The notes beneath the pieces were generated by a model, which made no database searches, was not told where the DNA came from, and worked only from the letters and a program-made list of their open reading frames with translations. From NCBI GenBank assembly GCA_963703945.1, contig CAVPGM010000011.1, positions 186,001 through 250,000 of the forward strand: a DNA stretch of 64,000 nucleotides, given 5' to 3'. Numbering within the stretch: position 1 is the stretch's first letter; every line of letters begins with the position of its first letter. Source of the stretch: JALORV01 sp963703945. GTDB taxonomy: Bacteria; Pseudomonadota; Gammaproteobacteria; Burkholderiales; Burkholderiaceae_F. Shown here piece by piece: positions 46,040-55,974 of the stretch. The position numbers and the translations under genes are program-made.

Positions 46040-47953
46040 TCAACGCCACGGGTTGCCACGACGCACCAAGTGGTTGTCCTGCACGCGCCGCGTATATCCG
46101 ACGCGGTCGAAGAACTCGAGGATCTGGATCGCGAGCTTGCGGCCCGTGCCGATACGATCGCGGAATTCCGCCGCACGAGCCGCACCCTGCAGTTGCGCCA
46201 GATCCGCTGCGATGTCGGCGAGGTCGCCGACCGCATCGGTGGTGAAGAAGTGATCGTGTGCGACCAGTGCGACGTCACCCACACGCGCAACAGTCTTCAG
46301 CAGGTTGCGGACCTCGGCCTCGGGTATGCCGGTTTCGCGCGCGATGTCGCGGACCCGCGGCGGGTCGAACTTGCGATCGACGAGCAGTGGCTTGATCCTT
46401 TCCCAGCGGACGCGCTGATCCTTGCCAAGCTCGGCCTTGTGGGTCGGTAGCGCCAGAAACGCCCCTCGCCGCGCCAGAGACTGCTCGGCGAGCAGTTCGT
46501 CGATCGCGGCGGCGAAGGCATCAAGGTCGAGCGACGGCGCCACGATCCGCCGCAGCCGCAGCTGCTCGACACCGGGCAGTTCGGGCTCGCGCTGATGTGT
46601 CTCGCCGATCGCCTCGATGACCTTCTCTCTCAGCTGCCGCCAGCGGTGCAGCGAAAACGCTATGCCGGCAGCGACCCTTGCCTGGGTCGCTGCGAGCAGG
46701 GCTTCGAGTTCGTCGTCGCGCAGATTCCATACGGACGCCAGCCGCGCCAGCGGGACTGGTTGCTGCTCGAGCCACGCGCCGAGCGCGACCGCCGGTGCCT
46801 GGTCACGCAGCTGTGCGAGCAGCGAGAGCCGGGCCGGCGCGCGACGACCGCGGCGCGCTGCGGTGCCGAGGGTGGCGGCGTCGAGCACCGCGCCGCCGCC
46901 GATCGTGCGCTGGGCCGACGCATCGCGGATCACGTAGCGGTCGCCGCGCGCGACGGCGAGTGGCCGATCGAGCGTAAATGAGGCCAGCACGCTGCTGCCC
47001 GGTTCCCCGCGCGCCTGGTCGAGCACGGCGACCCGCGCCATCGCGTCGGCCGTTCCGTGGTGGAAATGCACGGTGGCACCCGAGGGCAACGATTTCGCTT
47101 CGCGCGGCGAGAGGTCAAGAGAGGCGTCGATGCGATCGGCCAGATTGATGAGCGCTGCATCCTGCACCCACATCCCGCGTTCGATCTCGTTCTTCTCGAG
47201 TCCCGGCAAGTTCAGCGCACACCGCTGTCCGGCAAAACCGGAATCCGCCGGACGGTCCTGCGCGTGCAAGGAACGGATGCGCGAATGCAGCGCCCTGCCA
47301 TGGGGGCCTGGGACCACGACAACCGGATCACCGACCCGCACCGCGCCGGCTCGCACGGTGCCGGTGACGACGGTACCGACACCCGCGAGGGTGAAGCAGC
47401 GATCGATGGCCATTCGAAAGCGGCCGGCCGCCGGCCCCTGCGCGAGCCGCGCGGCCTCGTTGCGCAGGTGCGCGGCAAGGTCGTCGATGCCCGTGCCGGT
47501 CAGCGACGACACCGGAAACACCGGCCACCGTTGCGCGGGCGTTCCGCTCACTCGCGCACTGATCTGCAGCCGGACCTGGTCAATGCGTTCGGGCGTCACG
47601 GCGTCCGACTTGGTCAGCGCCACCGCTCCGCGCGTGATGCCGAGCAACAACATGATCTCGAGGTGTTCGTCGGTCTGCGGCATCACGCCATCATCGGCGG
47701 CGACCACCAGCAGGGCGAAATCGATGCCGGTGGCTCCGGCCAGCATGGTATGCACGAAGCGCTCGTGCCCTGGCACGTCGATGAAGCCGAGCACATCGCG
47801 TCCTGACGCATCGACCGGGATGTAGGCATAACCCAGTTCGATCGAGATGCCGCGCTTGATTTCTTCGGGCAGCCGATCGGTGTCGCGTCCGGTCAGGCGC
47901 TTGACGAGCGAAGTCTTGCCGTGATCGATATGGCCTGCGGTTCCGATCAGCAT
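46040..47953 (-). CDS. selB: Selenocysteine-specific elongation factor
   Basis: A 637-residue translational GTPase. G1 GHIDHGKTSLVKRL, G3 DVPGHERF and G4 TKSD are intact; EF-Tu-like domains 2 and 3 follow and the C-terminal third is a series of winged-helix repeats that bind SECIS hairpins. It brings Sec-tRNA to the ribosome at UGA with a SECIS. Start ATG 47953 (MLIGTAGHIDHGKT); a GTG at 47980 would add nine residues. 46 bases after selA. Confidence 0.95.
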   Translation of the reverse strand: MLIGTAGHIDHGKTSLVKRLTGRDTDRLPEEIKRGISIELGYAYIPVDASGRDVLGFIDVPGHERFVHTMLAGATGIDFALLVVAADDGVMPQTDEHLEIMLLLGITRGAVALTKSDAVTPERIDQVRLQISARVSGTPAQRWPVFPVSSLTGTGIDDLAAHLRNEAARLAQGPAAGRFRMAIDRCFTLAGVGTVVTGTVRAGAVRVGDPVVVVPGPHGRALHSRIRSLHAQDRPADSGFAGQRCALNLPGLEKNEIERGMWVQDAALINLADRIDASLDLSPREAKSLPSGATVHFHHGTADAMARVAVLDQARGEPGSSVLASFTLDRPLAVARGDRYVIRDASAQRTIGGGAVLDAATLGTAARRGRRAPARLSLLAQLRDQAPAVALGAWLEQQPVPLARLASVWNLRDDELEALLAATQARVAAGIAFSLHRWRQLREKVIEAIGETHQREPELPGVEQLRLRRIVAPSLDLDAFAAAIDELLAEQSLARRGAFLALPTHKAELGKDQRVRWERIKPLLVDRKFDPPRVRDIARETGIPEAEVRNLLKTVARVGDVALVAHDHFFTTDAVGDLADIAADLAQLQGAARAAEFRDRIGTGRKLAIQILEFFDRVGYTRRVQDNHLVRRGNPWR

Positions 47954-47999
47954 GGCAGCTGCCGGCGATGCAGCCCACACCGCAGCAGCGGTCGGCTCG

Positions 48000-49445
48000 T
48001 CACAGCGCCTTCAGGTTGTCGACGAACGCGGGCTCGTCAAGCGGCGGCAGGCAGCGCAGATCGAGCCACAGTGCGCCGTCGGCGATCCGCCCCAGCACCG
48101 GTACCGGCAGCGAGCGCAGCCGTGCTTCCAATCGCTGGACGACCCGCCCTCGCGCCCTGCCGGCGGGCCTCATCACCAGCGCCGCTGAAGGCAGGCGTTC
48201 GACCGGCATGCTGCCGGAACCGATCTGGCTCGCACACGCCTCGCACTTGACCGAATACTCCGCGCCGACCGCCGCCACCATCGCGGCGCGCAGCCGTTCG
48301 CAGCCACCCGCGATGTCGTCGCGGGAACGCACCAGGAGTGCCAGCGTGGGCAGGCGCTCGGTCAGTCGATGCGCGCTGGAATAGATGCGCAACGTCGCTT
48401 CGAGCGCGGCCAGCGTCAACTTCGATACCCGCAGTGCGCGTTTCAGCGGATCCTTGCGGATTCGCCCGATCACGTCGCGACGACCGACGATCAGGCCAGC
48501 CTGCGGCCCGCCGAGCAACTTGTCACCGGAGAAAGTAACGACGTCGGCACCGGCCGCCAGTGATTCCTGCGGCATTGGCTCTCGCGGCAGCCCGTAGTCC
48601 GTTAGGTCGACAAGGGCGCCTGCACCGAGATCGACCATGTACGGCACGCCGTGCGCATGTGCGATGCGGGCGAGCGCTGCGTCGTCCACCGCGGCCGTGA
48701 AACCGGTGATGGCGTAGTTCGACCAGTGTGCCTTGACGATCAGGCCTGTCCTCAAGCTGCAGGCCGACTCGTAGTCGCGCGGATGCGTGCGATTGGTCGT
48801 GCCGACCTCGACCAGCCGGCAGCCCGCTGCGCGCATGATGTCCGGCATGCGAAACGCCCCGCCGATCTCGATCAGTTCGCCCCGCGAGATGATGGCGTCC
48901 TTGCGCGCGGACAGCGCTTTCAGCGACAACAGCACCGCTGCCGCGTTGTTGTTGACCACCGTCGCCGCCTCGGCTCCGGTCAACTCCTTCAGCAGGTCTT
49001 CCACGACGACGTCGCGGTCGCCGCGTCCGCCGTCGGCCAGGTCGTATTCGAGCGCAACGGAGCCGCGCATAGCCGCGGCAGTCGCCGCTATCGCCTCTTC
49101 GGCCAGCAGCGCGCGTCCGAAGTTGGTGTGGATGACGGTCCCCGTGAGATTAAAGACCGGACGCAGGCGCGTCTCCCGGCGCTGTCTGATCCGCCGCCGC
49201 GCATCGGCGACGATCGCCTCCATCGAAGGAGCGGCAGCGCCGGCGCGGATCGCCTCGCGGGCATGGGTGAGCACGGCCTGCACCGCGTGCTTGACCCACA
49301 ACCCGCCGACCTCCGAGGCAAGGGCCTGCAGTTCGGCATCTCGCAGCACGCGGTCGACCGCCGGCAACCGGGCCAACGACGCATCGGCCGCGTTGTCTGC
49401 GCCTCCGCTTGCCTCACCCGGACCGGGCAGAGTCAAGTTCGCCAT
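48000..49445 (-). CDS. selA: L-seryl-tRNA(Sec) selenium transferase
   Basis: A 481-residue PLP enzyme converting seryl-tRNA-Sec to selenocysteyl-tRNA-Sec with selenophosphate. The PLP lysine is in VVTFSGDKLLGGPQAG (Lys309), and the N-terminal tRNA-binding part and LTGTVIHTNFGRALL are typical. Start ATG 49445 lies 1 base from the fdhE stop, so the genes are coupled. The selenophosphate synthetase gene selD is not in the window. Confidence 0.96.
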   Translation of the reverse strand: MANLTLPGPGEASGGADNAADASLARLPAVDRVLRDAELQALASEVGGLWVKHAVQAVLTHAREAIRAGAAAPSMEAIVADARRRIRQRRETRLRPVFNLTGTVIHTNFGRALLAEEAIAATAAAMRGSVALEYDLADGGRGDRDVVVEDLLKELTGAEAATVVNNNAAAVLLSLKALSARKDAIISRGELIEIGGAFRMPDIMRAAGCRLVEVGTTNRTHPRDYESACSLRTGLIVKAHWSNYAITGFTAAVDDAALARIAHAHGVPYMVDLGAGALVDLTDYGLPREPMPQESLAAGADVVTFSGDKLLGGPQAGLIVGRRDVIGRIRKDPLKRALRVSKLTLAALEATLRIYSSAHRLTERLPTLALLVRSRDDIAGGCERLRAAMVAAVGAEYSVKCEACASQIGSGSMPVERLPSAALVMRPAGRARGRVVQRLEARLRSLPVPVLGRIADGALWLDLRCLPPLDEPAFVDNLKAL

Positions 49446-49446
49446 G

Positions 49447-50373
49447 CTAACTCGAACCCGGATGCAGCAGCAGGTTGGGACCCGAACGCAGGTAGCCGCG
49501 CTCATCGACCAGGAGATCGAGCGCAAGCGTGGCAAGGTCATCGGCGGTTGGATCGACGCCGGCATCCTTCTCGCGATAGAAGATCTTCAGATAGCTCATG
49601 CATTCGTCGCAGGTCTCGGCACGTGCCGCAGCACGCTCCGGGCCCTGGCCGTCGACTTCGATCGTCAGGTAATGCAGGCTCTTGTCGGATTCACAACTCG
49701 AGCACTGCACGCGCGTCAGGTGCCATTCGGTCGAGCAGAGCGCACACGACAGATAGCGGAGATTGGCGCGCTCAGCACCGATGCACACCACGCTCGCCAC
49801 CGGGCGCGTGCCGCATACCGGGCAGACTGTCGCCACGTCGCAATGCGAGACCGCGTCGACATCGACACGCTCGGCAAGTCGCGTGAAGTAGACCTGCAGG
49901 GCCGATGCGACGAACGGAACGAATGCGGCGTCGCTGTCGAGCGTGGTTCCGGCAAGAACGCGATCGGCGATGGATTCGAGCTGAGTTTCATCCGCGCGGA
50001 CAAGGTCGGCGAGAGTCGAGGCGACCGCGTCGACGGCGCGAGGTCGCAGTGTCCCGACGATCCCGGCAAGGTCGTCCCGCCATGCGGGCGACCGCTCGTG
50101 CGCCTGCGCCGAAAGCGGCGGCATGCCGTACTCGCGACTGGCCTTCAATTGCTCGGCGCTCAGGTCATCCGCCGGGCGCGCGCCATAGACGACCTGCTGC
50201 GCGCGCGCCAGCGCGGCGAGGAATTCGAGGTAACCCGCCATCGAATGGCCAGAAGCCAGCGAATCGAGCCGCAGCGCACGATCGGCGAAAACGCCGGCGC
50301 CCTGCGGCAGGACTACACGCGGAAAGTGGCGTACGCGGTCGGTCGTGCCGTCGATGACGATGGGGGTCGCCAC
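49447..50373 (-). CDS. fdhE: Formate dehydrogenase accessory protein FdhE
   Basis: A 308-residue protein needed for active formate dehydrogenase. Four CxxC pairs form rubredoxin-like metal sites: TVCPVCGTRP, LSCALCSTEW, VQCSSCESD and ETCDECMSY. Start GTG 50373 (VATPIVIDGTTDRV) has CAGGAG 7 bases upstream, better than the further in-frame start at 50433. It follows the gamma subunit after 83 bases and precedes selA by 1. Confidence 0.93.
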   Translation of the reverse strand: MATPIVIDGTTDRVRHFPRVVLPQGAGVFADRALRLDSLASGHSMAGYLEFLAALARAQQVVYGARPADDLSAEQLKASREYGMPPLSAQAHERSPAWRDDLAGIVGTLRPRAVDAVASTLADLVRADETQLESIADRVLAGTTLDSDAAFVPFVASALQVYFTRLAERVDVDAVSHCDVATVCPVCGTRPVASVVCIGAERANLRYLSCALCSTEWHLTRVQCSSCESDKSLHYLTIEVDGQGPERAAARAETCDECMSYLKIFYREKDAGVDPTADDLATLALDLLVDERGYLRSGPNLLLHPGSS

Positions 50374-50456
50374 GAAGATCTCCTGATGAATGCGCCGTCC
50401 AAGTGAAAGCGGCAGGGTCACCCCTGCCGCCATATCGAAAGATACCGGATTGCGGG

Positions 50457-51101
50457 TTACTTGGCGCTACCCGTGACCCGCCGGTACCAGAGCGCGTGGT
50501 GATGCCTTGCCCACGCATGGGATACGGTGCCACGCGTCATAGCCCGCATCGAGCCGCGCACCCAGAAGATCGCCGCGTAGATGTGGACGATGATGCCGAT
50601 GATCAGCACGAATGCGGATACGGCGTGCACCACGGCCGCAATGCGGATCATCGGAATCGGGAACAGGCCGGCGAAGTATGGCCGCCACAGCATGATTCCC
50701 GACACCACCAGCAGGATCATCGTCACGATCATCGTCCAGAACAGCTGCTTCTGCCCAATGTTGTACTTGTCGATCTCCGGCAGGCCGTCGTCCCGGTTGT
50801 TGAGTACGTCCGGCAACCGCTTCTGCCAGGCCCGGTCGTACGGCTGGATGATGTTGTCCTGCCAGTACCGCAGCGCCATGAAGAAGAAGAATGCGAACAT
50901 CAGCACGCCCAGGAACGGATGCAGGATGCGCGACCACACCCCACCGCCGAGCAGGCTGGAGAGGAACCAGAACGCCGGGTGGAAAAATGCCAGGCCGGAG
51001 GCAGCGAGCAGGACGAAGAGGATCGCGACGATCCAGTGGTTCATCCGCTCGTTGGCGTTGTAGCGCGGCACTTCTCCACTTTTCATTACGACGTGAGCCA
51101 T
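50457..51101 (-). CDS. fdoI: Formate dehydrogenase gamma subunit (cytochrome b556)
   Basis: A 214-residue inner-membrane protein with four helices and heme-b histidines (NERMNHWIVAILFV, ILHPFLGVLMFA, VVHAVSAFVLIIGIIVHIYA). It carries electrons from the beta subunit to quinone. The sequence begins MAHVVMKSGEVPRYNANERM. 3 bases after the beta-subunit stop. Confidence 0.93.
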   Translation of the reverse strand: MAHVVMKSGEVPRYNANERMNHWIVAILFVLLAASGLAFFHPAFWFLSSLLGGGVWSRILHPFLGVLMFAFFFFMALRYWQDNIIQPYDRAWQKRLPDVLNNRDDGLPEIDKYNIGQKQLFWTMIVTMILLVVSGIMLWRPYFAGLFPIPMIRIAAVVHAVSAFVLIIGIIVHIYAAIFWVRGSMRAMTRGTVSHAWARHHHALWYRRVTGSAK

Positions 51102-51104
51102 GCC

Positions 51105-51983
51105 TCAGCCTCCCTTGTGCGCGCTGTCGTCAACTTCCTTCGGACCCCGCGTGATGTAGTGGAAGAACGCACCCAGCACCGCGATGCCCAGGCCCAGTGC
51201 CATCAGGGGCTTGGTGACGCCCTTCCACAGACTGACCCACGGGCTGATCTTCGGATCCGATGGCAGGCCGTGGTACAGCTCCGGCTTGTCACCATGCTGC
51301 AGCACGTACATCACGTGCGTGCCGCCGACGCCCTTCGGGTCGTACAGCGCCGCGGTCTCGAAGCCGCGCTCCTTCAGGTCGTTCACGCGCTTGTCGGCGC
51401 GGTGGATCATGTCGGTCTTGCTGCCGAACTGGATCGCCCCGGTCGGACACGTCTTCACGCACGCAGGTTCGAGGCCCACCTTGACGCGATCGGAGCACAG
51501 CGAACACTTGTAGGCCTTGTTGTCGTCCTTCGAGATGCGCGGAATGTTGAACGGACAGCCGGCGATGCAGTAGCCGCAGCCGATGCAGTTTTCCGAGATG
51601 AAGTCGACGATGCCGTTGGCGTACTTGATGATCGCACCCGGCGCCGGGCAGGCCTTCAGGCAGCCCGGATCGCCGCAGTGCATGCAGCCGTCCTTGCGGA
51701 TCAGCCACTCGAGGCCGCCGTCCGGCTTTGATACCTCCGAGAACCGCATGACCGTCCACGAATGCGGCGACAGGTCGCTCGGGTTGTCATACACGCCAAC
51801 GTTGGTGCCGATGTCGTCGCGCAGGTCGTTCCATTGCATGCACGCAACCTGGCACGCCTTGCAGCCGATGCACTTGGAGATGTCGATCAGCTTCGCGACA
51901 TCAGGATCCGCGCCGCGCACCGACGGCGGCATCGTTGTCGTGGCCGAGCGCTTCTGGACATCGAGAGATTGCAGTGATGGCAT
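51105..51983 (-). CDS. fdoH: Formate dehydrogenase beta subunit (4Fe-4S)
   Basis: A 292-residue iron-sulfur protein. Four [4Fe-4S] motifs are visible: CIGCKACQVACMQW, CMHCGDPGCLKACP, CIGCGYCIAGCPF, and CSLCSDRVK with ACVKTCP. A C-terminal helix (LMALGLGIAVLGAFFHYITR) anchors it to the membrane on the periplasmic side. It links the Mo-bis-MGD subunit to cytochrome b. 9 bases after the alpha-subunit stop. Confidence 0.95.
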   Translation of the reverse strand: MPSLQSLDVQKRSATTTMPPSVRGADPDVAKLIDISKCIGCKACQVACMQWNDLRDDIGTNVGVYDNPSDLSPHSWTVMRFSEVSKPDGGLEWLIRKDGCMHCGDPGCLKACPAPGAIIKYANGIVDFISENCIGCGYCIAGCPFNIPRISKDDNKAYKCSLCSDRVKVGLEPACVKTCPTGAIQFGSKTDMIHRADKRVNDLKERGFETAALYDPKGVGGTHVMYVLQHGDKPELYHGLPSDPKISPWVSLWKGVTKPLMALGLGIAVLGAFFHYITRGPKEVDDSAHKGG

Positions 51984-51992
51984 GTGATCCTC

Positions 51993-54900
51993 CTATGCCT
52001 TCTCGATGTTAACCAGGAACGCCTTGAACTCCGGCGTCTGCGAATTGGCGTCAGCTACGTACGGCGTCAGGTTGTTCGCCAGGTATCCGGTCTTGGCAAC
52101 CCCGACGAAGCCCCAGTGAATCGGGATGCCTACCGTGTAGATCTTCTTGCCGTCGCATGTCAGGTCCGCCACACGCTTGGTCACGACGGCGGTCGCCTTC
52201 AGTTCGCCGCGATTGCTGCGGACCTTGACGAGATCGCCGTTCTTGATGCCCTTCTCCTTGCCGAGCGTTTCGCTGATCTCGACGAACGGCGATGGTTGCG
52301 TGATTGCATTGGACTCGACGTTCTTGGTCCAGAAGTGGAAGTGCTCGGTCAGGCGATACGTCGTCCCGACGTACGGGAACTCGTCCGCCTTGCCAAACGA
52401 CTCCAGGTCGCCCTTGAACACGCGGGCCGCCGGGTTGCTGACGACCTTCGGGTGCAGTGGGTTCGTCCCGATCGGCGTCTCGAACGGCTCGTAGTGCTCG
52501 GGGAACGGGCCTTCATTCATGCCCGGTGCGAACAGGCGTGCCACGCCTTCCGCGGTCATGATGAACGGACCGGCACCGCTGTCGGGACCGAGGTCGGGCC
52601 GGATGTCCGGGATGTCGATGCCGACCCAGCGCTCACCGTTCCAGCGGATGCCACTGCGCGTGGAATCCCACGGCTTTCCGGTCTTGGGGTCGGCTCCGGC
52701 GCGGTTGTAGAGCACACGCCGATTGGCCGGCCACGCATAGCCCCAGGTCAGGTTGTTGCCCAGCAGGCCGGGGTCAGTCCGATCACGACGCTGGGCCAGG
52801 TTGCCCGCCTGCGGCCAGACTCCGGAATAGATCCAGTTGCCGCATGCGGTCGAGCCATCGTCCTGCAACTGGCCGAAACCTGCCAGCTGCTCACCGCCCT
52901 TGAGGATGATCTTGGTCTTGTCCTTCGGGTCGACGACATCGACCAGCACGCGACCGTTGATCTCGCGAAGAACCTCTTCGGCGGTCGGGAGCTTCGGATT
53001 GATATAGCTCCATGACAGCTTGGTGATCGGATCCGGGAACTTGCCGCCTTCCTTGGCGTACATGTCGCGCAGCTTGGTGAACAACGTGCCGATGATCTCC
53101 CGATCGACCTTGCCTTCGCCCGGCGGATCCGCGGCCGCCCACTTCCATTGGATCACGCGGCCGGAACTGGTGAAGGTCCCGGGGTCCTCTGCAAAGCAGC
53201 ATGCCGGCAGCCGGATCACCTCGGTCTTGATTTCATCCGGCTTGACGTTGTTCTGCTCGCCGTAGTTCTTCCAGAACTCGGAAGTCTCGGTCTTCAGTGC
53301 CTCGATGACGACGAGGTACTTCAGCTTCGCCATTGCCGCGCTGACCTTCTTCTTGTTCGGCAGCGCTGCCAGTGGATTGAACCCTTGGCAAACGAGACCG
53401 TTGATCCGTCCCTGGTACATGCGCTCGAAAATCGCGAGCACGTCGTAAGCGCCGTCGCGCTTCGGCAGGTAGTCGTAGGCGAAGTCGTTTTCCTTGGTCG
53501 CCGCGTCGCCCCACCACGCCTTCTGCTGACTCGTGTGCCACTTGGAGAAGTTGGACCCGTAGTTCATCTGGTTGGGTCGAAGCGGCTTCGGCGTGCGTGC
53601 GTCGATGTACTTCTGGCGCGAGTCGTCCGCGTCCGTCGGCGCCGAGAGATACCCCGGCAGCACTTCGGAATAGGCGCACTGGTCGGTGATGCCCTGCACG
53701 TTGGCGTGCCCGCGCAACGCGTTGACACCACCGCCCGCCCGGCCCATGTTACCGAGCAGCAGCTGGATCATGGCCATCGTGCGGATGTTCTCGGACCCCT
53801 TCGAGTGCTGCGTCCACCCAAGCGCATAGAGGATCGTCATCACCCGGTCGGGCGTGGACGTGGTGCCGAGCATTTCGGCCACCTTCAGGAACTTGTCCTT
53901 CGGCGTGCCGCAGATCCTCTCGACCATCTCTGGCGTGTACCGGTTGAAGTGTGCCTTCATCAGCTGGTAGACGCAGCGCGGATGCTCGAGCGTTTCGTCG
54001 ACAACGGCATAGCCGTCCTTGCCGATCTCATAGCCCCAGGTCGTCTTGTCGTAGCTGCGCTTCTCGGCGTTGTAGCCGGAGAAAACGCCCTCCGCAAAGT
54101 TGAAGTCCTCACGGATCAGGAACGGCGCGTTCGTGTACGAGAGAACGTAGTCCTTGTGGATCTTGTTGTTCGCAAGCAGGTAGTTGATCACACCGCCCAG
54201 AAAGGCGATGTCGGTGCCGGGGCGGATCGGGGCGTAGTAATCGGCAATCGCCGCCGACCGCGTGAAGCGCGGGTCGACAACAATCAGTTTGGCCTTGCGA
54301 TATTCGAGGGCTTCGGTCACCCACTTGAAGCCGCAAGGATGTGCTTCGGCGGCATTGCCGCCCATGATCAGTACGAGGTCAGTGTTCTTGATGTCCACCC
54401 AGTGGTTGGTCATCGCACCTCTGCCGAACGTCGGGCCCAGACTGGACACCGTCGGCGCGTGTCATATTCGTGCCTGGGTATCGAGCGCGACCATCCCCAG
54501 CGCGCGTGCCATCTTCACGGAGACATAGCCTGACTCGTTCGAGCTCGCGCTTGAGATCAGCAGGCCGGTAGTGTTCCAGCGATTGACCGTGACGCCCTTT
54601 TCGTTCTTCTCGATGAAGTTCGCGTCGCGGTCGCCCTTCATGTACTTGGCCACTCGTGTCAGCGCTTCGTCCCATGAAATGCGCTTCCAATCGTTCGAGC
54701 CGGGTTCGCGCACCTCCGGGTGCGTCAGTCGATTCGGCGAGTGCACCAGGTCGAGCAGGGCAGCACCCTTGGGGCACAGCGTGCCGCGATTGACCGGATG
54801 GTCAGGATCACCCTCAATATGAATGATGGAGCTCTTGACGTTCTTTGCGTTGTCGCCAAGGGTGTACATGATCACGCCGCAACTGACCGAGCAATATGGG

Positions 54901-55055
54901 CACGTGCCGCGTGTTTCAGTGGTTTGAGCGAGTTTGAAAGCCCGGACTTCGGCCAGCGCAGCGCTCGGCGAAAAGCCGAGACCGACCACCGAGGACGAGC
55001 CGAGGCCGGTCGCACAGATCCTGAAGAACTGGCGCCGATTCATCGGTGCGTTCAT
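51993..55055 (-). CDS. fdoG: Formate dehydrogenase alpha subunit, selenocysteine-containing
   Basis: A 1020-residue molybdopterin enzyme oxidising formate in the periplasm. It carries a Tat signal (NRRQFFRICATGLGSS), a [4Fe-4S] motif (GTCPYCSVSCGVIMY ... TLCPKGAALLD) and then selenocysteine. The codon is TGA at 54462-54464 (residue 198), in LDTQARI-U-HAPTVSSLGPTFGR, at the conserved Sec place of FdnG/FdoG. Gene finders split it into two open frames there. A SECIS-like hairpin follows. The start ATG 55055 has GGGAG upstream; the open frame continues to 55139 without homology. Sec machinery is encoded in the same run. Confidence 0.96.
54423..54456 (-). promoter_or_regulatory. SECIS-like hairpin after the selenocysteine codon
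   Basis: On the minus strand, GCCGA (54452-54456) pairs with TCGGC (54423-54427), enclosing an apical stem GTCC (54444-54447) / GGGC (54435-54438) around the loop AGTCT. The AGTCT loop, its distance from the UGA and the stems match the E. coli fdnG SECIS (loop AAGUCUU). It is where SelB would bind. Confidence 0.85.
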
Positions 55056-55251
55056 GAATACTCCCTGGCAACAACTGCCAAATGAAATCGGGTCCGGCCG
55101 AGCGGCACCGAACTTGCCCTGTCGCGCTACGCTCTGCACACACCGCGAAGCGCGCGGCTACGACAGACCGCCTTGCAGCATAGGTCAGTCAACATTCGAT
55201 CTCAACATTGCAGCGCAAAAACTCCGCAGCGAAATCACTCTCATCAAGCAA

Positions 55252-55857
55252 ATGATCAAGGCAACATCCGAAGTCTCGGAGCGCATCCTGCGGTTCACGG
55301 GTCTCCTTGTCGGTGTGGTGCTTGCAGGCTGCGCGACAGTGGGCGGCGCGCCGACCACGTCACCATCTACGGGCAAACCCGCAGTGGCTTCGACTCCCAG
55401 CCTCGGGCTGTTCTCCCGAATAAGGGTCCCGAGCGATCGCGAGCCGGTTCTCCAGTTATCCGCGCGGGGAGTGCAGATATTTCGATGCGAAAAGCGGGAC
55501 GGTGCTTTTGCGTGGGTGTTCCGACAGCCCGATGCCGAACTGCTCGATGCCAGCGGACGTGTGGTCGGGCGCCACGGCGCCAACTTCTCGTTTGAGCACA
55601 ACGATGGAAGCCGGCTGGTCGCCACGATTGCGGCCTATGACGATGCGCCGAAGTCGACTGATCTCCGATGGCTGCTGATGACCACCCGTAGCTTCGGTAA
55701 GGGCGCGTTCGAAGGCGTTACCCATGTCCAACGCATCGACACCCACGGGGGCATGCCTCCGGAGCACTGCGACAGCTCGCAATCCAACCAAGTACTGCGC
55801 GTCGAGTTCTCGGCGGAGTTCGTCTTTTATCGTGCCAAATCAAGTGCTTCGGGTTGA
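55252..55857 (+). CDS. DUF3455 lipoprotein
   Basis: A 201-residue lipoprotein with a signal peptide and lipobox (LLVGVVLAGCATVGG). The mature domain has VLQLSARGVQIFRCEKRDGA, WVFRQPDAELLDASGRVVGR and VTHVQRIDTHGG, characteristic of DUF3455 (function unknown). Divergent from fdoG: the 196-base intergenic region (55056-55251) is the only place for the fdo promoter; I saw no clear -35/-10 or palindrome in it. Start ATG 55252; the frame is open far upstream but that part overlaps fdoG antisense. Confidence 0.82.
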   Translation: MIKATSEVSERILRFTGLLVGVVLAGCATVGGAPTTSPSTGKPAVASTPSLGLFSRIRVPSDREPVLQLSARGVQIFRCEKRDGAFAWVFRQPDAELLDASGRVVGRHGANFSFEHNDGSRLVATIAAYDDAPKSTDLRWLLMTTRSFGKGAFEGVTHVQRIDTHGGMPPEHCDSSQSNQVLRVEFSAEFVFYRAKSSASG

Positions 55858-55974
55858 TGTGGCTGCCCAGCGTTGGCAGGCCGTCTGGTCTGCCCGAGTC
55901 CAGCGCAACGGGGCATTTCTCAAAAAGCGTTAAAATTCAGCGTTTTCGGACCGCTGTACGCCGGAGGAATGCTC

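Noticed and set aside
48787..50406. Plus-strand open frame of 539 codons across selA/fdhE
   Set aside because: Low-complexity shadow; both minus-strand genes have complete catalytic motifs.
54462..55139. Formate dehydrogenase read as a broken gene (stop at 54462)
   Set aside because: The stop is TGA at the conserved Sec codon, followed by a SECIS-like hairpin, with selA, selB and tRNA-Sec in the same run.
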